Shown: piece after piece, positions 1 through 7,900 of the stretch | Layout: the number at the start of each line of letters is the position of its first letter | Position numbering within the stretch: position 1 is the first letter of the stretch | From: Bacillus sp. (in: firmicutes) | GTDB lineage: Bacteria; Bacillota; Bacilli; Bacillales; Bacillaceae | Direction of reading: 5' to 3' | Length of the DNA: 36,542 bases | NCBI GenBank assembly: GCA_031180805.1 | Contig: JAPSLL010000004.1 | Span: 1-36,542 of the forward strand | Notes under the pieces: model-generated | Databases searched by the model: none | Seen by the model: the letters and a program-made list of their open reading frames with translations, nothing else | What the model was told of the DNA's origin: nothing | Program-made: the position numbers and the translations under genes

Positions 1-54
1 AAGGTGAACACTCGCTTTGACATAGGCTTGTAAATATAGAAAGCGAGTAACCTT
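1..54. repeat. Imperfect inverted repeat downstream of the SHOCT gene, possible terminator
   Basis: ACTCGCTTT at 10-18 pairs perfectly with AAAGCGAGT at 40-48, and AAGGT at 1-5 can pair with ACCTT at 50-54, giving an interrupted stem over a 21-base loop. It lies just past the stop of the minus-strand SHOCT gene and may be its terminator. The expected U-tract would fall outside the window, so this cannot be confirmed. Confidence 0.35.
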
Positions 55-73
55 TATTGAATCCTTTCATTCT

Positions 74-520
74 CTATCCTTCTAAAATACGTTCTTTCTG
101 TTCATTATATTCTTCATCTGATAATATACCCAAATCAGCTAATTCTTTCAGCTTTTTCAGCTTTTCAAAATTATCAACCGCTGAATCTGCACGTTGTCCT
201 TTAATGATTGAAATTTGCTTCTCAATTGATTCTTTTAATTCAATAGCAAGTTCTTTTTCGCTTTTTGAGAATTCAATCGTATTAAGAGATTTTTCGCTTT
301 TATTTTTGTTATTGCCACAATCTAATATTATCGTTCCGTTAGAAGCAATACCAGGTTGCTTAATTGAAACATCTATAATGTTCTTATATTGGTTTAGCTT
401 TACTTTATTAAATTTACCTAATAATCCGTGATGAATGATCTCAATACTACTTTGATACAAATAAATGGTTGTTTTACTTCCCTTTTTAAACGCAAATTCT
501 TTAAACGCTAATTCAGCCAT
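74..520 (-). CDS. SHOCT-domain protein with an N-terminal PH-like region
   Basis: A 148-residue cytoplasmic protein. The last 30 residues (LKKLKELADLGILSDEEY...) form a SHOCT domain, a short C-terminal helical module found on many bacterial proteins and thought to mediate oligomerisation or tethering. The preceding part is beta-rich (TTIYLYQSSIEIIHHGLLGK, then an IILDCG strand) and resembles the bacterial PH-like domains often paired with SHOCT. A Lys/Glu-rich linker at about residues 80-115 joins them. The ATG at 520 is preferred because a GGGGA site lies about 8 bases upstream; a TTG at 547 would add nine residues without a good site. No membrane segment or catalytic motif is visible. The biological role is unknown. 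Confidence 0.7.
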   Translation of the reverse strand: MAELAFKEFAFKKGSKTTIYLYQSSIEIIHHGLLGKFNKVKLNQYKNIIDVSIKQPGIASNGTIILDCGNNKNKSEKSLNTIEFSKSEKELAIELKESIEKQISIIKGQRADSAVDNFEKLKKLKELADLGILSDEEYNEQKERILEG

Positions 521-794
521 ACTAAAAATCCCCATTTCTTTAATCAAAATTCCTATATGTACAAATATATTGTTATTTTGAAATATACACTTGAAAAAGT
601 GACATAACCAACTATAAATCTACAATTTTGAAGTTTCTCTTTATTTTACATAATATTCGTATAAATGTTAAGGACTGATATAAAAAAATCTAATAATCGT
701 TTTAAAAAAAGTCTTTTATTTAAGAAGTAAAGCATTAGCAGAAGAATATTATTTTACCTCTTGTGGAATATTAAGGAGAAAAAGAGGGGTAACC

Positions 795-1025
795 ATGAAT
801 ATATATAACGCAATATCAGAATGGAAACAAGATAGATATGATAAAAAGCTCTTTAGAATGAAAGAATTAGGAAAATGTCCCGACTGCAATGGCAGAGGTT
901 TTATTCTAACAATGTCTAGTTTGTATATACCAAGCTTTGAATCAATTTTTGATTGCCAAGGTTGTAATGCGAGCGGACAGTATACGGACTGGGAAATTGC
1001 AGAAAAAGATGACATAATTCATTAA
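795..1025 (+). CDS. Small protein with a DnaJ-type CxxCxGxG zinc-finger pair
   Basis: A 76-residue protein with CPDCNGRG at residues 31-38 and CQGCNASG at residues 57-64. These two CxxCxxxG half-sites match the zinc-binding repeats of DnaJ central domains, so it should bind one zinc ion. The N-terminal 25 residues are a charged helix. It lacks a J-domain and has only two of the four DnaJ cysteine repeats, so it is a stand-alone mini zinc finger. AGGGG sits 5 bases before the ATG. A weak hairpin followed by a T-run ends the unit. Its partner and function are unknown. Confidence 0.75.
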   Translation: MNIYNAISEWKQDRYDKKLFRMKELGKCPDCNGRGFILTMSSLYIPSFESIFDCQGCNASGQYTDWEIAEKDDIIH

Positions 1026-1028
1026 ACA

Positions 1029-1063
1029 TTTTAAACATAATATCTGTTTAAAAAATTTTTTTA
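1029..1063 (+). terminator. Weak terminator after the DnaJ-type zinc-finger gene
   Basis: A short TTAAACA/TGTTTAA stem is followed by an A-run and then TTTTTTT. The stem contains only A-T pairs apart from one G-C, so efficiency is doubtful. Confidence 0.35.
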
Positions 1064-1145
1064 TTCATTAGCACGTAAAGGATAATTTTAATACTCATTG
1101 TATACAATAGTTATTGCTTCAAAATCGGTGAGGGGAGCTGGAACA

Positions 1146-1553
1146 ATGAAATGGCATAAACAGTTACTTTCAAAGTTACAGGAGCGTAAAAATAAGAAAA
1201 TTGTCCTCGCAATTGATACTTCTACGAATCAAACAGGAACTTTATTAATTGAAAATATAGTGAAACTGTTTGGACAAGTTTGTCCTGAGTCATTATTGGT
1301 ACAAGCAGATTTTAAAATCAGAAGGATAACTTCAATAAAAAAGACTGAAATTAAATACTTTACACATGGAAAATCATCATATACTGAGGTTCTAGAATGG
1401 GCAGAAAAGGAAGATGTTGACACAATTTTTTATGTTACAGATGTTACCGGATATTTTTATGAAGAATTAGCATTTGATAAAGAAATTTTTTGGTTAGTTC
1501 CTGATAAATTTATTCCAAAGGTTCCATTTGGAAAAGCAATTTGTGTAGCATAG
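1146..1553 (+). CDS. Short VWA-like (DUF2201-type C-terminal domain) protein
   Basis: A 135-residue protein that looks like only the C-terminal VWA-like domain of the putative metallopeptidase family DUF2201: a first strand VLAIDTSTNQTG in the metal-site position, a strand-helix middle, then IFYVTDVTGYF and a final IFWLVPD...PFGKAICVA strand pair typical of that domain. The canonical metal-binding DxSxS has become DTSTN, so metal binding may be altered. The N-terminal metallopeptidase half of the family is absent. Start: ATG 1146 follows GAGGGGAGC; the upstream frame would lengthen it by 16 residues without a site. It converges on the cheX-like gene and shares a terminator with it. Family assignment is from pattern memory. 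Confidence 0.6.
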   Translation: MKWHKQLLSKLQERKNKKIVLAIDTSTNQTGTLLIENIVKLFGQVCPESLLVQADFKIRRITSIKKTEIKYFTHGKSSYTEVLEWAEKEDVDTIFYVTDVTGYFYEELAFDKEIFWLVPDKFIPKVPFGKAICVA

Positions 1554-1567
1554 AAAAAGATAAATCT

Positions 1568-1598
1568 AAAGCTGACAGTAATGAACTGCCAGCTTTTA
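1568..1598. terminator. Shared bidirectional terminator between the VWA-like and CheX-like genes
   Basis: AAAGCTGACAG at 1568-1578 pairs with CTGCCAGCTTT at 1585-1595 with one mismatch, with T/A tracts on both sides. It lies between two convergent genes and overlaps the stop codon of the minus-strand one. Confidence 0.7.
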
Positions 1599-2051
1599 AA
1601 TGTTTATGAATAAAGAAATCATTAGGTTTTTCTCTTTCTCTTTTAATACGATTGGTATTGTAATTGGTTGTGAATATTGGTTTACATTTACATGGTTTAA
1701 AAACTTTGGTGTTGAAATATCGGTTGTTAGACCATAATTAGATAAAAGTGTTGCCAAATTACCGGTAAGCATATTTGCAAATTCTCCAATAAATGATTCG
1801 AGTAATTCTTCTGAAATAGACATGCCAAACATCCCTTCGCCTATGTAACTATATACAGGTAGTTCTCCTTGGATTAATATTGCTCCATTACATTCACCTG
1901 ATAGGTCAATTTGAACAGAATGTAACAAGGCATCTACAGGAACTGTTTCAGTGAGGTCCTCTATTAAATATGGGACTGTTAATATCATTTTAAGTGAAGC
2001 CATTGTTCCCGCTAATATTTGCTCTTTTACTTCATTATTCATAGTTGTCAC
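1596..2051 (-). CDS. CheX-like chemotaxis phosphatase-family protein
   Basis: A 151-residue protein with the fold pattern of the CheC/CheX/FliY family, whose members dephosphorylate CheY-P in chemotaxis. The family's catalytic ExxN signature is present once, at Glu90 and Asn93 within GEFANMLTGN, as in CheX (CheC has two copies). The N-terminal helix (VKEQILAGTMASLKMIL) and the final strands (PITIPIVLKE, LMISLFINI) also match. No chemotaxis genes lie near it, so it may act on another response regulator. Start: GTG at 2051 lies 5 bases after GGAGG; the ATG at 2042 is possible but is 14 bases away. Confidence 0.7.
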   Translation of the reverse strand: MTTMNNEVKEQILAGTMASLKMILTVPYLIEDLTETVPVDALLHSVQIDLSGECNGAILIQGELPVYSYIGEGMFGMSISEELLESFIGEFANMLTGNLATLLSNYGLTTDISTPKFLNHVNVNQYSQPITIPIVLKEKEKNLMISLFINI

Positions 2052-2280
2052 TAGTTCCTCCAGCCTATTATTGTTACTTTATAATAGCATAAAACTGGAT
2101 AAATGATGTATCTTTTTTTGTGTGTATGTTGTAAATCACAGATAATTTGTCATAATCTATTAATATCCTACAAGGTATTTAAATGAAAGTAGGTACTAGT
2201 GCATAATTCCTATATATCGAGGATTCGTAATATTCGTTTATTACCAATATTTATAAAATGATACAACTTCTTTGTTACGA

Positions 2281-2347
2281 TATAATGAAAGTGCACAACA
2301 ACTCCTTCAAAACGTTAGCCTTTTCCTCATCGGAAAGGGCTTTTTTA
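2281..2347 (+). ncRNA. Candidate short RNA of about 55 nt ending in a strong terminator
   Basis: A perfect TATAAT at 2281-2286 has no good -35 box. It is followed about 30 bases later by a canonical intrinsic terminator: AGCCTTTTCC at 2317-2326, loop TCATC, GGAAAGGGCT at 2332-2341, then six T. No gene on the plus strand ends upstream, because the adjacent gene runs away on the minus strand. The terminator is therefore unexplained unless it ends a small RNA starting near 2293. The single-stranded part contains CAACTCCTTC, a pyrimidine-rich stretch able to pair with ribosome binding sites. It is not recognised as a named RNA. Confidence 0.4.
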
Positions 2348-2386
2348 TAGCTTCATTAGTGTGTAAAATTTGTGATTTGATAGTAA

Positions 2387-2400
2387 ATATACTAGTATAT
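2387..2400. promoter_or_regulatory. Perfect 14-bp palindrome upstream of bpsA, possible operator
   Basis: ATATACTAGTATAT is an exact palindrome about 155 bases before the bpsA start. It could be a dimeric repressor site, but AT-rich palindromes of this length also arise by chance and no regulator gene is adjacent. Confidence 0.25.
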
Positions 2401-2555
2401 GTGAAATAGTCTATTGTAAGAAAAATGGTATTATTTGTCTTAATTTTTTTTTATAATATCTTATCCGACTGAATTATCTACATTTATCTACATAATAATG
2501 GATAAAGTTACATAAATTGGGTCATAGTAACCATAACAAATGTAGAGGTGAGGTT

Positions 2556-3656
2556 ATGGCGTATCTATTATCAATTGGTCGAGCAATTCCAACTTATCAA
2601 TATTCTCAAGATGAGATAAAACAGTTTGCAAGAGAATTATTTAAAGATTCGTTTAAGGATATTGATAGGCTTCTTACAGTATTTAATAACGCAGAGATTA
2701 ATAAGAGACAATTTGTTCAGCCATTAGAATGGTATAAATCAAATTATACATTTGCTGAGAAAAATCAACTTTATATAGATAAGGCAGTTGAATTAGGTGT
2801 AGAAGCAATTAATCAATGCTTAACAAATAAACAGCTTTTATTAAAATCACTCGATTTAAAAGACATAGATGCAATTTTTTTTATAAGTAGTACAGGAATA
2901 TCGACACCAAGCATTGATGCAAAAATAATGAATCGATTACCATTCAAGGAATCAACAAAAAGGATCCCGATATGGGGATTAGGCTGTGCAGGGGGTGCTA
3001 GCGGTTTGGCAAGAGCCTATGAATATTGTAAAGCACATCCTCAATCTCTAGTTCTTGTTCTCACTGTGGAGCTATGTAGTCTAACCTTTCAACCTAATGA
3101 TAGAAGTAAAAGTAATTTAGTGGGAACTTCACTATTTTCAGATGGAGTTGCATGTACATGTTTGGCAGGGGATAGTGTTTCTATTTCAAAGTTATCAAAG
3201 ACATCACTTCTCCCAAAAATTAAGGGAACAACTTCTGCTTTTATGAAAGATTCAGAAGATGTAATGGGGTGGACGATAAGAAATGAAGGGTTTTTTGTTG
3301 TTTTTTCAAGAGATATCCCTTCTATTATAAAAAGTTGGTTGCGCCCTCAAGTAGTTCAAATGCTTAAGCAATTTAATTTAAGGGTTCAAGACATTTCCCA
3401 TTTTCTTGCACATCCAGGAGGGAAAAAGGTATTAGATGCATATAAAGAAGGACTAGATTTTGTAGACAATCAAATAAAAATTTCAAAAAAAATTCTCGAG
3501 AATTATGGAAATATGTCATCGGTTACAGTTATGTACGTTATTTTAGAATATTTAGAACAGAGAATTGCCAAAAGAGATGAATATGGTGTCATTGCTGCGC
3601 TAGGTCCAGGTTTTTCTGCTGAATTACTTCTTGTTCAATGGGAGGATTTATTATGA
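2556..3656 (+). CDS. bpsA: Type III polyketide synthase (alkylpyrone synthase BpsA)
   Basis: A 366-residue chalcone-synthase-fold enzyme that condenses a fatty acyl-CoA starter with malonyl-CoA to give long-chain alkylpyrones or alkylresorcinols. The catalytic triad is visible: Cys144 in GLGCAGGASG, His286 in FLAHPGGK and Asn319 in YGNMSS. The C-terminal GPGFSAELLLVQW is the usual closing motif. The ATG at 2556 follows AGAGGTGAGG, so the upstream TTG at 2517 is rejected. Its stop overlaps the start of the methyltransferase gene by 4 bases (ATGA), indicating translational coupling, as in the B. subtilis bpsA-bpsB pair. The product pyrones are presumed to be membrane-active lipids. Confidence 0.93.
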   Translation: MAYLLSIGRAIPTYQYSQDEIKQFARELFKDSFKDIDRLLTVFNNAEINKRQFVQPLEWYKSNYTFAEKNQLYIDKAVELGVEAINQCLTNKQLLLKSLDLKDIDAIFFISSTGISTPSIDAKIMNRLPFKESTKRIPIWGLGCAGGASGLARAYEYCKAHPQSLVLVLTVELCSLTFQPNDRSKSNLVGTSLFSDGVACTCLAGDSVSISKLSKTSLLPKIKGTTSAFMKDSEDVMGWTIRNEGFFVVFSRDIPSIIKSWLRPQVVQMLKQFNLRVQDISHFLAHPGGKKVLDAYKEGLDFVDNQIKISKKILENYGNMSSVTVMYVILEYLEQRIAKRDEYGVIAALGPGFSAELLLVQWEDLL

Positions 3657-4210
3657 GTGTTTTCGAAATCATGTTTAGTCTGTTAATACTGCAACGAGTG
3701 TCTGAACTAATCATTGCAAAACGAAACGAAAGGTGGATGATAAGCAGAGGAGCGATGATCCATGGTAAGAACCATTATCCGTTTATCGTAGCCCTTCACA
3801 TATTATTCTTACTTTCCCTATGGTCTGAAGTAACGATGTTTAACCATGAGTTATCTAGTATCTGGATAATACTTCTCCCATTAATCGTTTTTTCACAAGT
3901 GATTCGCTACTGGGCAATATTTTCTTTAGGAAAGTATTGGAATACAAAAATTATTATTGTTCCAAATCAGATTATCGAATCTAAAGGTCCGTATAAATTT
4001 ATAAGACACCCAAATTACGTAGCTGTTGCACTTGAAATAGGTTTATTCCCATTATTATTTCATGCTTATACTACAGCTATTGTTTTCTCATTTTTGAACA
4101 TGCTAATGATGATGATAAGAATACCAATAGAAGAAAAGGCTTTAAAGAATCAGACCAATTATCAAAAAAGCTTTGGGATTAAATCTCGATTTATCCCTAA
4201 ACGTTTTTAA
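3653..4210 (+). CDS. ypbQ: Isoprenylcysteine carboxyl methyltransferase-family alkylpyrone methyltransferase
   Basis: A 185-residue integral membrane protein of the ICMT family. Four or five hydrophobic segments are seen (VFEIMFSLLIL at the start, FIVALHILFLLSLW, WIILLPLIVFSQVI and a C-terminal pair). The family signature for SAM binding, GPYKFIRHPNYVAV, lies at about residues 109-122, followed by Glu-containing RIPIEEKAL near the end. In B. subtilis the homologue (BpsB/YpbQ) O-methylates the alkylpyrones made by BpsA. It starts at the ATG at 3653, six bases after GGGAGGA, and overlaps the bpsA stop by 4 bases; the in-frame ATG at 3638 has no comparable site. The two should be co-translated. 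No terminator is evident after it. Confidence 0.9.
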   Translation: MSVFEIMFSLLILQRVSELIIAKRNERWMISRGAMIHGKNHYPFIVALHILFLLSLWSEVTMFNHELSSIWIILLPLIVFSQVIRYWAIFSLGKYWNTKIIIVPNQIIESKGPYKFIRHPNYVAVALEIGLFPLLFHAYTTAIVFSFLNMLMMMIRIPIEEKALKNQTNYQKSFGIKSRFIPKRF

Positions 4211-4317
4211 GGTTTAGAAAAATGATATGAGTTAAATATAATGTTAAGTAAAGCAAAGAGACTTAAAGGGTTCCACTAATTGTGTTTCATTTTATCAGAA
4301 AAATTCGAAAAACAATA

Positions 4318-4346
4318 TTGAAAATGATTATCATTGATGATAAGAT
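4318..4346 (+). promoter_or_regulatory. Sigma-A promoter overlapped by a Fur box
   Basis: TTGAAA (4318-4323), a 17-base spacer and TAAGAT (4341-4346) form a plausible promoter. TGAAAATGATTATCA at 4319-4333 matches 14 of 15 bases of the Bacillus Fur 7-1-7 consensus TGATAATNATTATCA. A second palindrome, TTATCATTGATGATAA, begins inside it and extends to about 4343. Fur bound here would block both promoter elements, so iron repression of the downstream micropeptide is expected. Confidence 0.75.
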
Positions 4347-4396
4347 GGATTTAATGAAAAACATTCTCAATTTTATAAGTGGAGGGTCTACTGCAT

Positions 4397-4486
4397 ATGA
4401 CAATGTTATTTGTAGGGTGTACCGTTGTAGTATATAGTGTATTAGTTGGTTACATATTAAAAAATATTGATGCTCGAAAAGCATAA
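4397..4486 (+). CDS. 29-residue single-span membrane micropeptide, Fur-controlled
   Basis: This short frame encodes MTMLFVGCTVVVYSVLVGYI... ending in KNIDARKA: one hydrophobic span of about 18 residues and a short basic/polar tail, so a small membrane protein with the C-terminus probably inside. A GGAGGG site precedes the ATG by 10 bases. It lies directly behind the Fur-box promoter and is followed by an intrinsic terminator, so it forms its own iron-responsive unit. B. subtilis makes several Fur-regulated small proteins (FbpA, FbpB, FbpC), one of them 29 residues long, but no sequence relationship could be judged. An alternative overlapping frame (ATG at about 4352) has a poor ribosome binding site. 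Confidence 0.6.
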   Translation: MTMLFVGCTVVVYSVLVGYILKNIDARKA

Positions 4487-4495
4487 TTTATCACT

Positions 4496-4521
4496 GCTCC
4501 TTAAATATGGGGCATTTTTTT
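4496..4521 (+). terminator. Terminator of the Fur-controlled micropeptide unit
   Basis: GCTCC (4496-4500) pairs with GGGGC (4509-4513) including one G-U, followed by a run of seven T. Confidence 0.6.
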
Positions 4522-4600
4522 ATAGAAGTTAAAGATAACATAGAAGCTTGTCCTATCAGCACAGGAGCAATCATTACGGTTGCTCTTTTTCTATTTTGTC

Positions 4601-4778
4601 TGTTTTCGTAAACTTTGTTTTTTATTAAGTAAACGTTAAGTAACCGTTTTGGTTGATTTCCTCGTTCAGTACTTGCTTCTGTTGGGTGGGTGGTGAGCAC
4701 CCTTTAGTGTAAACACCCCTGTCTCACTCATCTAAGCAGGAGTCTCACATTTTCGCTACGATATATATAAATAGTGCA
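4601..4778 (+). repeat. Degenerate intergenic repeat, copy A
   Basis: Begins TGTTTTCGTAAACTTTGTT, contains GGTTGATTTCCTC and TTTAGTGTAAACACC, and ends with AGGAGTCTCACATTTTCGCTAC and TAGTGCA. The same landmarks in the same order occur at 12802 and partly at 16441, and in reverse orientation at 9207. It fills most of the 445-base gap before dynA; no coding sequence was seen in the rest of that gap. Confidence 0.7.
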
Positions 4779-4931
4779 TTAGAAAAGAGTCTATATAAAC
4801 GAAATTGAACTTCGTATTGTATTGAAGGAAATAAAATGAAGTCCAATAAATGATAAGGATAGTAAAATTTAAAAAGATTCTGTAAAATAATAAGAAGAAT
4901 TTAAATGAATGATAGATAAAGGGGATTATCA

Positions 4932-7900
4932 ATGACAGCTGCTGTAAAAACAGATCAATATATGCAAATGTTAATAAGGCTTCATGAAGTAATACAAAAA
5001 GAGGATGATAAACGAAAAATCGTTGAATTAAATGAGAAACTTTATCACGACAAGCTATACATTGCATTCGCTGGTCACTTTTCTGCCGGAAAATCATCGA
5101 TGATTAATAAATTATTAAATGAACAGGTGTTGCCGACAAGTCCAATACCAACTAGTGCTAACCTAGTATTGTTAGAAAATGGCCCAAACGAGGTTACTCT
5201 GTATTCTAAACATAAAGAAGTAATAAAGCTAGCTTCTGATTATTCAATCGAACAGATAAAGGATTTCTGTAAGCAAGGTGATGAAATTGAAAGGATTTCA
5301 ATACGAAAACCCTATAATCATTTAAGTGAAAATATTGTGATAATGGATACTCCTGGTATTGATTCAACAGATGTTGCTCATAAGCTTTCAACAGAATCAA
5401 TGCTTCATATTGCTGATATTATCTTTTATGTTACAGATTATAATCATGTTCAATCAGAAGAGAATATCGCCTTTATCACTGAGATGAAGGAAAGGGAAAA
5501 ATTAGTTTTTCTTATTGTAAACCAAATTGATAAGCATAATGAAAATGAAGTGAAATTCTCAACCTTTAAACAACAAATAATTGACACCTTTATTGAAACA
5601 GGGCTCCACGAAGATGATGTTTTCTTTACAACATTAAAGAATGACGAGCATAAGGAAAATCAATTGTCAGAAATTCAACAGATTATTCAAGCTATGGTAC
5701 AGGACAAGGAAAAATATTTAGAGAAAAATGTTCAAAAATCTACAGAATATATTGTTCATGAACATCTTAGTAAATATAAAGAACAGCTACAATTAAATAA
5801 TAACGGTAAAAATGATTTATTAGCTACATTAGAAAAGTATGTGAAAAAAAGCGAAATGCTTAAAGAAAAACTTAGTCAGGAAGAAGCATTTATTCTTGAA
5901 ATTTCACAAGAAATGAATGATAAATTAAGTTCAATTTTACAAAGTGCAAATATCATTCCATATGAAACAAGAGAAAAAGCAAAATTATTTCTTGAAGCAC
6001 TTGAGCCTAATTTTAAAGTGGGAATTCTTTTTTCGAAAGCTAAAACTGAACAAGAACGAGAAAAAAGAGTAAAGGACCTGTTTGAAGCGTTAGTAAAGAA
6101 TGTTGAAACACAAATTACTTGGCATTTAACCCCACTATTTAAAGAATATATTCAAAAATATACGATTATTCATGATGAGACACTTCAGAGGGTAGAAGCA
6201 TTTTCAATCAAACTTACTAAGGAGATGATAAAAGATACGGTAAAAACTGGTGCTTCATTTAACAATCAGTATATCCTAACCTTTTCATCTGACATTAGTG
6301 AGCTTATAAAACGCGAAAGCAAAAGGGAAGCACATGCTATTTTTGAAATGATTTTATCTGAAATAAATACAAAAAAACAACTTGATATGAGTCAGTTGAA
6401 AGAAGAGTTGGGTGAGGTTGTTAACGAAATTACTCAAATTGAAAATAAACTTAATAAATGGGAGAAATTCACTCAGTATGAGCAATTATTAGCAACGGCA
6501 GTATCTCAACCTGTAAATACTAAAATTCATATTGAGGAATGGCTTAAAGAAAATAATCTCTATAAACAAGTTAAACAAGAAAAATTTATTGAAAATATAA
6601 AAATTGAGCATAAGGTAATAGGTAGTGACAAGCAAGAGGAAGTAAACTATCAGTCAAATTTAAATCATAAGGATAATTTTATAACAGAAACAGAGCTTTT
6701 ACTTTCCCGTCTTCAAACTATAAATGGCTTTAAACAAATTAGCGAATCGCTAAAAGAAAAAGTGGCAAATTATCGCAACCGTAAGTACACAGTTGCATTA
6801 TTTGGGGCATTTAGTGCAGGGAAATCTTCGTTTGCAAATGCATTGATTGGAGAACGTTTACTACCTTCTTCCCCAACACCAACAACAGCTACGATAAATA
6901 AAATTGCTCCTCCTTCAAATGGTAAAGAACATGGGAAGGTTGAAGTAAAATTAAAATCCATTGAGCAGTTAATTGAAGAGGTTGTTGAGAGTATTCCACA
7001 ACTAAAAAAAATGAATAGTATTGAAGAAATCATCAGTCAATTAAAGGAAATGGAATCAAGTAATAATGCTGAAAAAGAGGCGATTAGAAAGTATGTAATG
7101 GCTTTAGCTGATTATGAAATGCTGGCAAAAAGTGGGTTAATTCAATCGTTAACATTGGATAACTTCAAGGATTATGTAGCGAAGGAAGAAAAGGCATGTT
7201 TAGTTGAAGAAGTAATTGTTTATTATGATTGTCCAGTAACAAAGGCAGGAATTACATTAGTAGATACTCCTGGTGCTGATTCACTGCATAAAAGGCATAC
7301 GGATGTTGCGTTTCAATATATGAAGAATGCTGACGTGATTCTCTATGTAACATATTATAATCATCCTTTCTCGAAGGGGGATCGGGAATTTCTCCGCCAG
7401 TTAGGTAGAGTTAAGGACACTTTTACACTTGATAAAATGTTCTTTATTATTAATGCGATTGATTTAGCAAAGGATGAAGAAGAAGTTCGACTTGTTAAGG
7501 ATTATATCTATGATCAACTTTTACAGCAAGAGCTAAGAAATGTACGTTTATATGGGGTATCTAGCATAAATGTTTTAAATAAAAAACATGGAAGAGATTA
7601 TAACAAATTTAGAGACGAATTTGACTTTTTTATTAAACAAGAGTTAACGAATAAGACAATTTTATCAATTCATGAGGATTTAAAACGTGCAAATGAAAGA
7701 TTAAGATCGTTAATTGAAATAGCTGAGAAGGATGAGGCCGAAAAGGAAAAAACTTTAGCTAAGCAGAAGGAAGAAAAAGTAAAAGTTCAACAGGCTTTAG
7801 CTTCATATAATGGCACCCATATTGAAAAAAGTGTTAATAAGGAAATTGAAGAGCTGCTATTCTATGTTAAACAACGAATATTTTTTCGCTTTACAGATTA

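Larger units (their letters stand above)
2052..2555. other. Gene-free region upstream of the polyketide synthase
   Basis: No convincing coding sequence on either strand. It holds a TATAAT box and a short transcript-terminator unit (2281-2347, listed separately), a perfect 14-bp palindrome (2387-2400, listed separately), and otherwise AT-rich DNA that must contain the bpsA promoter. Confidence 0.6.

Noticed and set aside
57-431. Plus-strand 124-codon frame opposite the SHOCT gene
   Set aside because: Antisense to a coherent SHOCT-domain protein with a proper start; Ser/Phe-rich composition is typical of an antisense shadow.
31-1100. Possible toxin-antitoxin or defence module in the left-end accessory genes
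   Set aside because: The SHOCT, zinc-finger and VWA-like genes are in different orientations, widely spaced and lack toxin or nuclease motifs.
4352-4435. Alternative 27-codon frame behind the Fur-box promoter
   Set aside because: The ribosome binding site is poor, whereas the overlapping 29-codon frame has GGAGGG and a credible membrane span.
4491-4700. Minus-strand 69-codon frame inside the copy A repeat
   Set aside because: It runs through repeat sequence and a terminator, has no ribosome binding site, and the corresponding frame is not kept in copies C and D.
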